Positions 10,252-19,365 of a DNA stretch of 64,000 nt are shown here, one piece after another. Source of the stretch: Plantago major. Taxonomy: Eukaryota; Streptophyta; Magnoliopsida; Lamiales; Plantaginaceae. Numbering within the stretch: the first letter of the stretch is position 1; each line of letters begins with the position of its first letter. Under the pieces are notes generated by a model that was not told where the DNA came from, did no database searches, and worked only from the letters and a program-made list of their open reading frames with translations. A program made the position numbers and the translations under genes. The stretch is from NCBI GenBank assembly GCA_026545765.1, contig CM048842.1:30305167-30369166 (forward strand). Reading direction: 5' to 3'.

Positions 10252-11255
10252 TGATGCGCTCAGAAATTACTACTTATATTAATCAAGTAGAAAAAGAAAT
10301 TGTTGTAGATAATTATCTTAACCACAGGATCGTTCTCTCGAGGAATTGATTAAGCTAGTTCAAATAGAATAGACTCGCTTGCATTCGTTGTAAACAGGTA
10401 GTTGGGATTGGTGATACTTCTACCCTAGCATAAAGTCAAACAATTACAAGACAAGGTAATGCCTAGATCATGCAATTCTATAGACAAAAGAAGACAATAA
10501 ATCCTTTCAATTCGTGTGCTTATACGAGAGGACCAATTAAGGATACCTGGTCGCAGATCACAATTCCCTGTTATTGCTAATTCAACCAAATACGGACTAT
10601 AAGTACGTATGAACTACAAAAAGCCTGTCACTAGCTATGAATTCATCTGGATATATAGCCTAATTAATGATAACGACAGAAGCAAGTTCACACCGATACA
10701 ACATGCATTCAGTGATCCGAGGTAATAACCTGTCATGTACAAAATATAAAGGAATCCACCAAATTTTGCACGATTGATACCAGAAATCGTGGCTTTAATT
10801 AGTCTTGGCAGTGCTCACCGCGGTGAGGTTCCTTTGGCTTCCCACCTCGCCGCGATCTCATACTCTTCGAGATAATTCGCACTTTGCTTGGCTTGTCTGG
10901 ACCGCGGTGAGCCTCCGTGTCTAGGGAGCTCACCGCGGTGAGTTACATATCCGGCAACCTCTCCATTTTTCCCACTTCTTCCTATTTTCACTCCCTTTTC
11001 TGAACCTGCAAGTCACCACTTTGGAGTAATGGCCCACTACTTGGCCTTGTGTGCTTCTAGAAGCTTTGGACAAGCTTGAAATTTCACATTGGTCCTCCAT
11101 CTTCTTGCCTTTACCTAAAAAACATCTAAAAAGTACAAAAAATACACAAAACACCCAAACGTGAAAATGAACTAAAACACTAACAAAGAAGGCTAGAAGA
11201 CATAACAGAATACGGCTAAAAAAACTAAATGAGTCGTTAAAATATTGACTCATCA
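10252..11255 (-). mobile_element. Solo LTR of a gypsy family (G2)
   Basis: A 1004-bp segment with TGATG...CATCA ends is flanked by perfect 5-bp duplications TTGTG (10247-10251 and 11256-11260). It has no internal domain, so it is a solo LTR left by recombination between two LTRs. Its U3 terminus (TGATGAGTCAATATTTTAACG) resembles the G1 terminus in the first bases only, so it is a different family. It contains the palindrome CTCACCGCGGTGAG twice and related forms at about 10815-10945, the equivalent of the palindromic modules in G1 LTRs. It interrupts the G1b gag frame. Confidence 0.9.
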
Positions 11256-11689
11256 TTGTGACTCAGGAAGGCGGTGTTCCGGGCAATTAGAGCCACTCAG
11301 TTTTGCACGCTTGCTCCTATCACTACAAGAATCCATCCGTAACGGGACGGAAAAATCCGTCGCCCCTGTAGCGACGGATCGCTACTTGGGGCGACGGATT
11401 CTATCCGTCGCCCCGTTTGGCGACGGATAAAGGTTATCCGTCGCTCTGTAGCGACGGATAAAATTATCCGTCGCTACAGAGCGTTGACCAAAATTAAAAA
11501 AAAAAAAAAAAATTTAGCGACGGATAGATTTATCCGTCGCTAAAAATAGCGACGGATAAATCTATCCGTCGCTATGTAGCGACGGATAGATTTATCCGTC
11601 GCTACAAGGCCGGAAAAAAAAAAAAAAAATTAGCGACGGATAGATCTAGATCTATCCGTCGCTAAAAACCTAAAAAAAATATAATATAT

Positions 11690-12210
11690 CTCCTCCACCA
11701 CCTCCTTTTCTCCACTACTTCTCCTCTCCTCCTCCTCCCACCACCACCTTTCTCCTCCCACCACCACCATCCTCCACCACCACCATCTCCTCCCACCACC
11801 ACCATCCTCCACCACCACCATCTCCTCCACCACCTTTCTCCTCCCACCACCACCTTTCTCCTCCCACCACCACCATCCTCCACCACCACCATCTCCTCCA
11901 CCACCTCCTTTCCTCCACCACCATCTCACCACCACCACCACCACCTCTCTCCTCCCACCACCACCACCCTGCCACCACCACCATCCTCCACCACCACCAC
12001 TGCCACCACCTCCTTTCTTCCACCATCCTCCTCCACCACCATCTCCACCACCACCACCACCGCACCACCACCCTGCCACCACCACCATCTCCTCCACCAC
12101 CACCACCCTGCCACCACCACCATCTCCTCCACCACCACCACCCTTCCACCACCACCACCACCTGCACCACACCCACCGCACCACCACTGCCACCACCGCA
12201 CCACCACTGC
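11690..12210. repeat. CCACCA-rich minisatellite inside the CACTA element
   Basis: About 520 bp are built from variants of CCACCACCACCATCCTCCA and CCACCATCTCCT, with almost no G on the plus strand for hundreds of bases. Repeat units vary in order but not in composition. The complementary strand is GGTGG-rich, and such tracts can form G-quadruplex or triplex DNA. No coding role is supported. Confidence 0.9.
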
Positions 12211-12217
12211 CGGAATT

Positions 12218-12253
12218 AATCCGTATACGAATATAAAAATTCGTATACGGATT
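12218..12253. repeat. Perfect 15-bp inverted repeat in CACTA element
   Basis: AATCCGTATACGAAT at 12218-12232 is followed by a 6-base spacer and its exact complement at 12239-12253. Each arm contains the palindrome GTATAC. It lies between the minisatellite and the right subterminal repeats and differs from the GCGACGGAT motif, though both share ATCCGT. Confidence 0.9.
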
Positions 12254-12493
12254 TTATTTTTTGTGGGAAAATGGATAGATCTATCCGTCGCCCCATAATT
12301 ATTTTTTTTTTTTTTAAAAAAAAGGTCATTCCGTCGTCAACTGTCAGCGAATTGGACGACGGATTTTTATCCGTCAGCTCTGTGGGGGCGAATTTTCTAT
12401 TCGTCGCCCGATCCGTCGCCAGAGCTGGGGCGACGGATAGCTGGGCTGTACCGATGGATCTATCCGTCGCTACAGCCCAGATTTTTTGTAGTG

Positions 12494-13127
12494 TATGCTC
12501 TGAGCATTTCGCTATCCTCTCGAATACAGCACTTAACTCGAAAATGGTTCTCTCTTCCTTCCATCCTCCACACACCATATCTACCGGTACATGGTAAGAC
12601 TCATCAAGACCATCAAAGAAGAACTGGTTTAAATCTCCAGTGCCAAAACGGTGATGGGGGCATTGATGCTGTAAATCATGGAATCTCTCCCCTACTTCGT
12701 AGAAAGTCTCACCTTGTTGCTGGATAAACTCACTAATCTGAGCTCTAAAGGCTGTAGTCATCGATAGGGGGTAGTATTTGGTAAAGAAGGTTTGGAAGGC
12801 CTTGTCCCAAGTAGTGATGCTTCCCTCTGTTAGGCCATTCATCCAAGTTCGTGCCTTACCAAAGAGACACATAAGGAAGATCTTGAGCCTCAAATCATCG
12901 TCCTCTACCCCGTCAGGTTTCCCCAGTCTAGATATAAAGTGCTGAATCTCCCAGAAAAAATCCATGACATCCTTAATCTTTAGTCCGTAGAACCTTGAAA
13001 GCTATTGGATGAGATGCACCTTAATCTCGAGACCCCGCACATTAGATGGTGTGACTATGGCGGGACGATGCAAACCTTGCACAGGTAGGAGAAGTGTGTA
13101 CATAGAAGGTTGCTCCGCTACAGCCAT
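12494..13127 (-). pseudogene. Gypsy gag (retrotrans_gag type), G1b
   Basis: The minus-strand frame beginning near 13127 has one stop (about 13003), then a long open part. It carries the retrotransposon gag core: an FGKARTWMNGL block, TTWDKAFQTFFTKYYP, QQGETFYEVGERFHDLQHQCPHH and NQFFFDGLD, in the usual order. Gag forms the particle that packages element RNA. The frame continues beyond the CACTA insertion into 11320-11261, since with one TAT removed the reading frame stays open. The open frame read through the CACTA right end (to 12216) is artificial. In G3 the same protein is at 63752-62625. Confidence 0.8.
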
Positions 13128-13311
13128 ATCTTCGAACATGTGCTACAAGACAGACACAACACCAGAACTACACAAACACAAGTACCCGTCAGCTAAAACA
13201 CGTACTCACAAACAAAGAACACAAAGATAACGAATGAAGAAGAAATAACAATAAAAAATAGAATAAAAAATAATGTAAATTAGAATTCGTAAACTTAACA
13301 AAGGAGTTAAG

Positions 13312-13329
13312 TCCCCGGCAGCGGCGCCA
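13312..13329 (-). other. Primer binding site, tRNA-Asp type (G1b)
   Basis: On the minus strand the sequence 6 bases after the LTR end reads TGGCGCCGCTGCCGGGGA, complementary (one base off) to the 3' end of plant tRNA-Asp, the primer I associate with Athila-type gypsy elements. It fixes 13336 as the LTR edge and the element's direction as minus. Confidence 0.85.
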
Positions 13330-13335
13330 AAAACT

Positions 13336-14090
13336 TGACGTGTCAAATCAAAGTTTTATATTTGTTTAAATAGCCAAGAGTGAATTCTCAACACTACAAA
13401 AATTTGTAGTGCAGTGAAGTTAACCCCGAGGTCGGTCTCTAAGGACTTAACTAGGCTGAGATGCATTTACGAATAATAATGACAGTACGAAACGCAGTAA
13501 AAGTTGGTTTGCTTCGGCAGCAGAATGAAACTCTAACAATTTTGCAGATTAACTAGAAAACAGATTATTGCGAGACAAATATATGAGAGGGAATTACGGT
13601 GTGGTGACATAAATCAAGCAAACTAGCAGGAAACATGCAACAATAACGATGTCGATTTACTCTAGTTATCAATGGGACACATCCTATCGATTATTACACT
13701 GCTCTAGCTCTCTAGGCAGACACCTTATATTAGATATGGTACGAACAACTAGGACAATGAGCTAACTTATTTTGTTCTACAAATCATATAGCATTAGTGA
13801 AGGCATCAATAATAAGCTAATGTAGTTATTGTAGTTGCAACGAACCAATGGATTACCAATCTCTAGACGTTTTGGTGGATAAATCAGATTGCATAATCCC
13901 TTGGTGATTTTGGGGGTAAAACTCAACACACATAACTATATATGCATTTAATCAAAAAGGCACATAGTAAATCGCATCTTACATGTTATTGGATTGCATA
14001 AACCCTAGCTAGCATACATTGAATCCATCACCACCCCATAATAGGGTGTTTAGCTACTCATGATATGCGAAGACATAATCAATATGTTTG
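13336..14090 (-). repeat. G1b 5' LTR, truncated and divergent
   Basis: Starts TGACGTGTCAAATCAAAG next to the PBS and follows the G1 LTR (GTTAACCCCGAGGTCGGTCTC, AAACCCTAGCTAGCAT, CACCCCATAATAGGG) but with many more differences than other copies. It ends at about 14085-14092 inside the segment GCGAAGACATAATCA, where copia pol sequence begins. A matching outer LTR part lies at 31521-32118 beyond copia A, suggesting that copia A entered this LTR, with loss of DNA at the left junction. Confidence 0.75.
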
Positions 14091-14091
14091 C

Positions 14092-14634
14092 AATACTGGA
14101 CCAGATATCATATTTGCTGGAGGAGAAATAAATCCAACTATAGGATTTGGAGATTTGAAATTGGGAGCCGTTACAATCTTTGGTGTACTTCATGTAAAGA
14201 GATTGAAATATAATCTCCTAAGCATGAGTCAATTTGCTGACAAGGGGTTCTCTGTAAAGATCAAATTAAAATCCTGCAAACTGATTGACAATGAGTCAAA
14301 GCAGACAGTCTTGGTTGCCAGGCGGAAAGGAAGTCTCTATGTTGCTGACTGGGCATCTGCCACAACTGAAGAATGTCTCATGGTGAGTCAATCTGGCCAC
14401 ACTGAAGAAAATTGGCTATGGCATAAAGGAATGAGTCACTTGAACTTCAAAACTCTGAACAAGCTAGCCAAGAAAGAGTTGGTGGTTGGATTACCCAAAA
14501 TGGCATATAGAAAAGATGGTGTATGCTCAGCTTGCCAAATGGGGAAACAATCCAAAACATCTTTCAAGTCTAAAATTAGACACTCCAAAGGCCACTGCAC
14601 ATGTTACATATGGATCTTTTTGAATCCTCTGTAA
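14092..14634 (+). pseudogene. GAG-pre-integrase domain, copia A
   Basis: The frame carries LKYNLLSMSQ, then the zinc-binding HHCC module: LWHKGMSHLNFKTLN followed by CSACQMGKQSKTSF. This module precedes the integrase core in copia Pol and binds zinc. It starts abruptly at the junction with the truncated G1 LTR, so the protease DSGC motif seen in copia B (45741-45699) is missing. The frame shifts near 14590, after which the next part of Pol is read in other frames. The first residues of the open frame before about 14092 are LTR-derived. Confidence 0.85.
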
Positions 14635-15300
14635 GTAGCTATGCAAGAAAGAAGTATGGTCTGGATGTTGTTGATGATTACTCAAGATTCACTTGGATGC
14701 ATTTCTCAAATAAAAATTTGATGCAAGGGTTGAAATACCCAACTTGCTGAATAAGCTTGAAGTCATGAAAAATGACAAGGTATCTGTAATCAGAACAGAC
14801 CATGGTACTGAGTTTGTGAACCAGTACATAAAAGAGTTTTGTACCTACAAAGGTATACAACATCAACTATCTTCAGTAAGGACACCACGACAAAATGGTG
14901 TTGCTGAAAGGAAGAATAGGACCCTAAAAGAAGCAGTAAGAACAATGCTTGCTGACACTGAAATAAGTGAAATCTATTGGGTTGAAGCTGTTAACACAGC
15001 CTGCTACACTCAAAATAGATGTTTGATCAACAAACACCATGAGAAAATTCCTTGTGAACTTTTGATTGGTAGACCCCCTAGTATCAAACATCTAAGGGTG
15101 TTTGGTTGCAGATGTTTTGTTCTTAACAATGAAAGGAATACTTGAGAACATTTCAACCAATAGCAGATGAAGGAGTATTTCTTGGTTATTCTCTGAATAG
15201 CAAAGCCTGCAGAATCTACAACAAAAGAACACAAAAGATTGAAGAATCTGTTCATGTAGTTTTCTATGAAGGAAACAAGAAAGTACCCTTGAATGAAGAA
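14635..15300 (+). pseudogene. Integrase core, copia A
   Basis: The DDE integrase would insert element DNA into chromosomes. The three catalytic positions are visible: VVDDYSRF near 14672, RTDHGTEF near 14798 and GVAERKNRT near 14906, with the usual spacing of copia integrases. KHLRVFGCRCFVLNN and EGVFLGYSLNSKA follow. The first D block is in a frame shifted against the following open frame (14744-15145), and another shift occurs at about 15140, so no functional enzyme can be made. Copia B has the same domain at 45237-44402. Confidence 0.85.
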
Positions 15301-15820
15301 CTCTCCAATAGGTTCAAAGAACTAATGATTAAAGATTCTGAAGAAGAATCCTCAAAAGGAAACAACTCTGTCATTCACTTAGAGGTTGACTCTGATGATG
15401 AAAAGCAACCACTGCTTAGTAACAACAAGATGACTCTAAGACATGATGAAGAATTTCCCATGAGAATTGCAGAAATGGAACAAGTTATTGAGAACCTTCA
15501 TCATGAAGAGGTTTCTGAGAATGAGATTGCTCAAAATCCAATCCCAGATATCTCTAACACTGAAAAAGTGTCAGATATCTATGGCATTTCCCGTGTGCCA
15601 GATATCTCAGATACTGAACAAGTTTCTTGTCAGGATCATAATGATTCACATTCAGATCAAAATGATATTGATCCTACTAGGAAAACCCATTATAAAATGT
15701 ATAAGAGATCATCTTGCCAAGGATGTGATTGGTCCTTTAGACCAAGGGGTTAGAACTATGAGAGCAGTTGCTGGAAATGCAGATTCTCTCTATGGATGTT
15801 TCATCTCGAACATTGAACCT
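15142..15820 (+). pseudogene. IN-RT linker region, copia A
   Basis: Acidic, poorly conserved linker between integrase and reverse transcriptase, beginning YNKRTQKIEESVHVVFYEGNK and running into Glu/Asp/Ser-rich sequence. The coding DNA contains CAGATATCT three times (about 15547-15610), encoding the repeated (D)ISDTE/DIYGIS words, the same palindrome that recurs in the element's non-coding DNA. A frameshift near 15690 moves the reading from 15142-15753 to the frame ending at 15823. Compare copia B 44659-43847. Confidence 0.75.
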
Positions 15821-16753
15821 TAAACTGTAGAAGAAGCATTGAAGGATCAAGACTTGATCTCTGCAATGCAAGAAGAGTTTGATCAATTTGAGAGAAACAA
15901 AGTCTGGAAACTGGTTCCATTTGTTGATGGAATATCAGTAATTGAAACCAAGTGGGTTTTCAGAAACAAAATGAATGAGTATGGTGAAATAACCAGAAAC
16001 AAAGCAAGGTTGGTTGCCAAGGGATTCACCCAGACTAAAGGACTAGATTTTGATGAGTCATATGCTCCAGTTGCAAGATTGGATGCAATTAGACTATTTC
16101 TAGCCATTGCAGCTCATAATAATTTTAAAGTTTATCAAATATATGTCAAAAGTGAATTCCTAAACGGTGAACTTGCTGAGGAAGTTTATGTTCAACAACC
16201 ACCAGGCTTTGAAGTTTCCACAGAAAGTAGAATGGTCTATAAGCTTCAGAAAGCTCTGTATGGGTTGAAATAGGCTCCAAGAGCATGGTATTATACTTTA
16301 GCCAAATACTTGCTGGAAAGTGGCTTCAAGAAAGGAGATGTTGATAAAACACTCTTTACTTTGAACCATGAAGGGAAATTACTTTTAGTTCAAGTATATG
16401 TTGATGACATTATATTTGGATCTAAAGATAAGCAACTTTGTGAAGACTTTGCTAAGCTTATGAAAAGTAAATTTGAGATGAGCATGATGGGAGAATTGAA
16501 CTATTTCCAAGGGTTGCAAGTCAAGCAACTTAATGATGGAATATTCATCAGTCAAACAAAGTACGCAAAAGATATGCTCAACAAGTTTAATCTAAAGCCT
16601 TCTGAAAAGAATGCTAAGATACCTATGAGCATTGGAACCAAAATGACTTATACTGAGTCTGACAAGAGTGTTGAAGAACACAAGTACAGGAAATTGATTG
16701 GGTCTCTATTGTACCTCACTGCAAGTAGACCAGATATTCAATATGAAGTTTGA
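15821..16753 (+). pseudogene. Reverse transcriptase, copia A
   Basis: Copia-type RT with [40 protein letters not shown] and YGLK blocks and the YVDD box at 16397-16408. The first catalytic aspartate is lost: the motif reads [11 protein letters not shown] where copia B keeps [11 protein letters not shown]. There is a stop right after YGLK (16273) and another at 16753 before VCARF. RT would copy the genomic RNA in the particle. The domain order IN-RT-RNase H is that of Ty1/copia. Confidence 0.9.
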
Positions 16754-17368
16754 GTGTGCGCTAGATTTCAGACAAATCCAATGCAATCACACTACAACAT
16801 TGCTATGAAAATATTAAGGTATGTAAATGGTACTGTAGAAGTTGGATTGTGGTATCCAAAAGACAGTGGATTGAGTTTGGTTGGCTATTCTGATGCTGAC
16901 TATGCTGGATTATTGCTTGATAGAAAAAGCACTTCAGGAACTTGTCAATTTCTTGATGCTAGATTAATATCATGGTTCAGCAAGAAACAAAACTCAATTG
17001 CCACATCTACCACAAAGGCTGGATATATTGCTGCTAGGTGTTGTGCTTCACATATATTGTGGATACAACAACAACTCAAAGACTATGAGATCAATGAAGA
17101 GAAAACTCTTATTTTCTGTGACAACACAAGTGCTATGGCCATAACTCAGAATCCTAAGTTTCATGCAAGAACAAAGCACATTGATGTTAGACAACACTTC
17201 ATTAGAGATCATGTCGCAAAAGGCAATATAAAGATACTCAAGATTGGTACTGAAGACCAACTTGCAGATATCTTTACAAAGCCTTTGCAAGAAAGCACGT
17301 TCTTAACCTTTAGGCATTGTCTTAGGTTAATGGAGCTACTAAAGGAACTGAAAAGTTCTAATCTCTGA
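16754..17368 (+). pseudogene. RNase H domain, copia A
   Basis: Contains LVGYSDADYAG, STSGTCQFL, the TSTT..GYIA block, IFCDNTSAMAI and HARTKHIDVRQHFIRD, ending TKPLQES and a short Leu-rich tail. Two residues of the TSTTEAEYIA motif are changed (TSTTKAGYIA), removing the catalytic glutamate that copia B retains (about 42745-42720). It removes the RNA strand after copying. It follows RT directly after an in-frame stop at 16753. Confidence 0.88.
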
Positions 17369-18130
17369 GACGCAAAATTAGAAGGGAGAAAGATATCTAG
17401 AATGGGCATCCAGATATCTAAGGCAAAAAGGTATCTGAGACGGGAACTCATATACTAAAAGGATAGGTACAAGTGTCTTTCAAAGATTTCTGAGACGGGT
17501 ACTCAGATATCTGTGTGATCACAAAGTGAGGGGGAACACAAAAGAGAAATTTGGTACAACTGTATTCAGTCAACTACACCTCTAGTGTTTTGTATCTTTC
17601 CATTTATATGTTAAGTAACATGCAGTCTCTGAACTGAATAGATAAGTCCAAAGACTGTCCCCTAGTCACAGAAAGCTATTCGCTGAATTTCATTAATTGG
17701 GCACAATTACAATTACTGATTGTGATCATTGCTGAAGAAGCAATCGTGACCCTTGATGAAATGGGCATTTGATCTTAATGGACGAGATTAATTCTCGGTA
17801 AAATAGTGGACTGTAAAAACACAGACGTGGCCCACTAAGCATTTAATACAAAATGATTTTTACCCACGCCTGCCTGCATTTGCACAGATACATATGCACA
17901 AAATTAATTTGTATGTATATGTCTGCTGAAAGTACAATGCTATATATATAGGATTTTGGCAAAAGAATTCACTTTCGCCTAATACAACATTCACACTTAC
18001 ACAGAAATAGCAAAAACCTTTCAAAGATTTCTGCAAATCTATGTTCTTCGCTTAGTTATTCTGCAAAGAATCACTAAAATCTCACTCTAATCTCTTTCCG
18101 ACTTTCAAAAAAATTTCACTATTTAAAGAG
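17369..18130 (+). promoter_or_regulatory. Post-pol spacer: palindrome array and putative promoter
   Basis: No open frame is supported. The left part (17385-17520) holds repeated imperfect hairpins of the form TATCTGAGACGGG.ACTCAGATATC. The right part looks like a gene promoter. It has GACGTGGC (ABRE/G-box-like) at 17824-17831 and a TATA run TATATATATA at 17941-17950, 181 bp before the ATG at 18131, with an A/C-rich leader. The copy in B (41453-42384) conserves both: GACGTGGC at 41758-41751 and TATATATA at 41641-41632, 180 bp from its ATG. Independent transcription is inferred, not shown. Confidence 0.55.
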
Positions 18131-19240
18131 ATGGCTCCAAAACGTGCTTCTACCCAGAAATCCAAGGCTACTACCTCTGGTACTGCTGAAAAGCAAGCAC
18201 CAGTGTTGGTTATCACGAACAATCGATTGGTAGGAGACTTCAATCCTGACCATTGGACTTCAAATCACAGGATGATTTGGGGTGGTGCCATGATTGAGGA
18301 ATACCTAGTTGCTGCTATTGAAAACCAGGCTGATAGGAAGTTGATTCTTGGCATGCTTAAAAAGGCACAAATCAAGGGTTTCCTGTCTGCTATTCCCAAT
18401 GGAGTTTCTTCACTGGATGTGTTGGAATTTTACAACAATTCCAGTATTATTTCCTGTGTTTCTGAAGGCACTGAAATAGTGTCTATAAAATCAAAAGTCA
18501 AGGAAAGGACATCCTTTTGAACATAACAACTTTCTGTGAGTTGTTTGAACTTCAAAATCTTGGAAATAATTTTGAAATAAACACCAAGGATGATGATCTC
18601 CTTGAAGGTGAGAAGCATCTATACAGTGATGTGTGTGATCTTGAAAATCAGATACCCCCAACGACTTCAAACTTGCTGACATCATAACTAGACATCTGTT
18701 GGTTCACTGGGATGTGTTGGCATGCATTCTTCGCAGATGCTTTGATGGTCTACAAGGAGGTGACGACCAGATAAGCCAAGAATACTGAATGATGATGTTC
18801 TTGTTGAATTAACAAAATAAAAGGCTGGAAAACCCATTCAACTGTGGAAAGTACGCCTTCATGAAGTTTTTGAAGAAGCTACAAGGATTTGAGCCTAAGA
18901 TCGTCAAGGGCCTTGCTAAGAGAAAAGCCACGGTCAGCTTTGGACTAAAGATATGCTTCTTGATGGAGAAGCTTGGCATTGAGCTCAGAGAGAAGGCTGA
19001 CATAGTCAATAGTAACCTGCTCTAAAAATATGAGTATACTATGTAATGAAGAGAAATACTTGAAATTGTAAGAAATATGATGAAAAAGGTTACTGTGTCT
19101 CAGAAAGGTTCTAAGAAACGAAAGACTGACGAAGTATCTGAGGGATCAGTTGCGACCAAAAAGCCCAGAACTTCACGAAAGAAGACTGCTGGCAAATCAG
19201 AAGGCATACACGTTGTGAATGTCGACTCTCAGATATCTGC

Positions 19241-19365
19241 CACCACTGCTGATGAACTCATCAATGAAGATGAACTCATCAATGCTGCAAAAGATACAAC
19301 TGCTGATGAACTCATCAATGGTACCAAGGAAAGCCTTGCTGATGAACTCATTGGTAAAAATGAAA
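19241..19365 (+). repeat. Tandem DELIN-coding repeats
   Basis: Within exon 1 the unit GATGAACTCATC(AAT) recurs five times in about 120 bp, giving repeated ADELIN/EDELIN/ADELIG words. Copia B has the same array (minus strand, about 40375-40260). This is an internal protein repeat of unknown role. Confidence 0.85.

Larger units (their letters stand above)
11321..12493. mobile_element. Non-autonomous CACTA (En/Spm-type) transposon
   Basis: The element has terminal inverted repeats CACTACAAGAATCC on the left and TTTTTTGTAGTG on the right, with perfect 3-bp duplications TAT (11318-11320 and 12494-12496), both diagnostic of the CACTA superfamily. Subterminal zones are packed with the transposase-binding-type motif GCGACGGAT and its complement: about 16 copies at 11355-11665 and fewer at 12285-12475, many in hairpin pairs. 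The centre is a G-free CCACCA-rich array instead of a transposase gene, so the element is 1173 bp and non-autonomous. The long minus-strand open frames with Gly/Trp/Val only (11630-12207) come from the array and are not genes. It is inserted in G1b gag. Confidence 0.93.
7980..13335 (-). mobile_element. G1b gypsy internal region
   Basis: Minus-strand element interior bounded by a PBS at the right (13312-13329) and a PPT at the left (7980-8015). In transcription order it has a leader, gag (13127-12494, continuing at 11320-11261), gag C-terminus and protease (10246-9455), then about 1.4 kb of non-coding 3' DNA with PPT-like boxes at about 9213-9252 and 8782-8806 and the conserved block 8529-8707. 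Two later insertions sit in gag: a CACTA element and a solo LTR, each with clean target duplications. No reverse transcriptase or integrase exists in the about 3.2 kb that remain after removing the insertions, so the element depended on others. Confidence 0.7.

Noticed and set aside
11630..12207. Long minus-strand open frames made of Gly, Trp and Val
   Set aside because: They are translations of the CCACCA array inside the CACTA element. All three frames stay open simply because the repeat lacks stop codons.
12218..12253. Possible separate MITE
   Set aside because: The inverted repeat is only 36 bp in total, has no flanking duplication and sits inside the CACTA element.
13336..14090. Complete 5' LTR of G1b
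   Set aside because: The LTR is too divergent and stops at a copia junction, and its outer half is only tentatively placed at 31521-32118.
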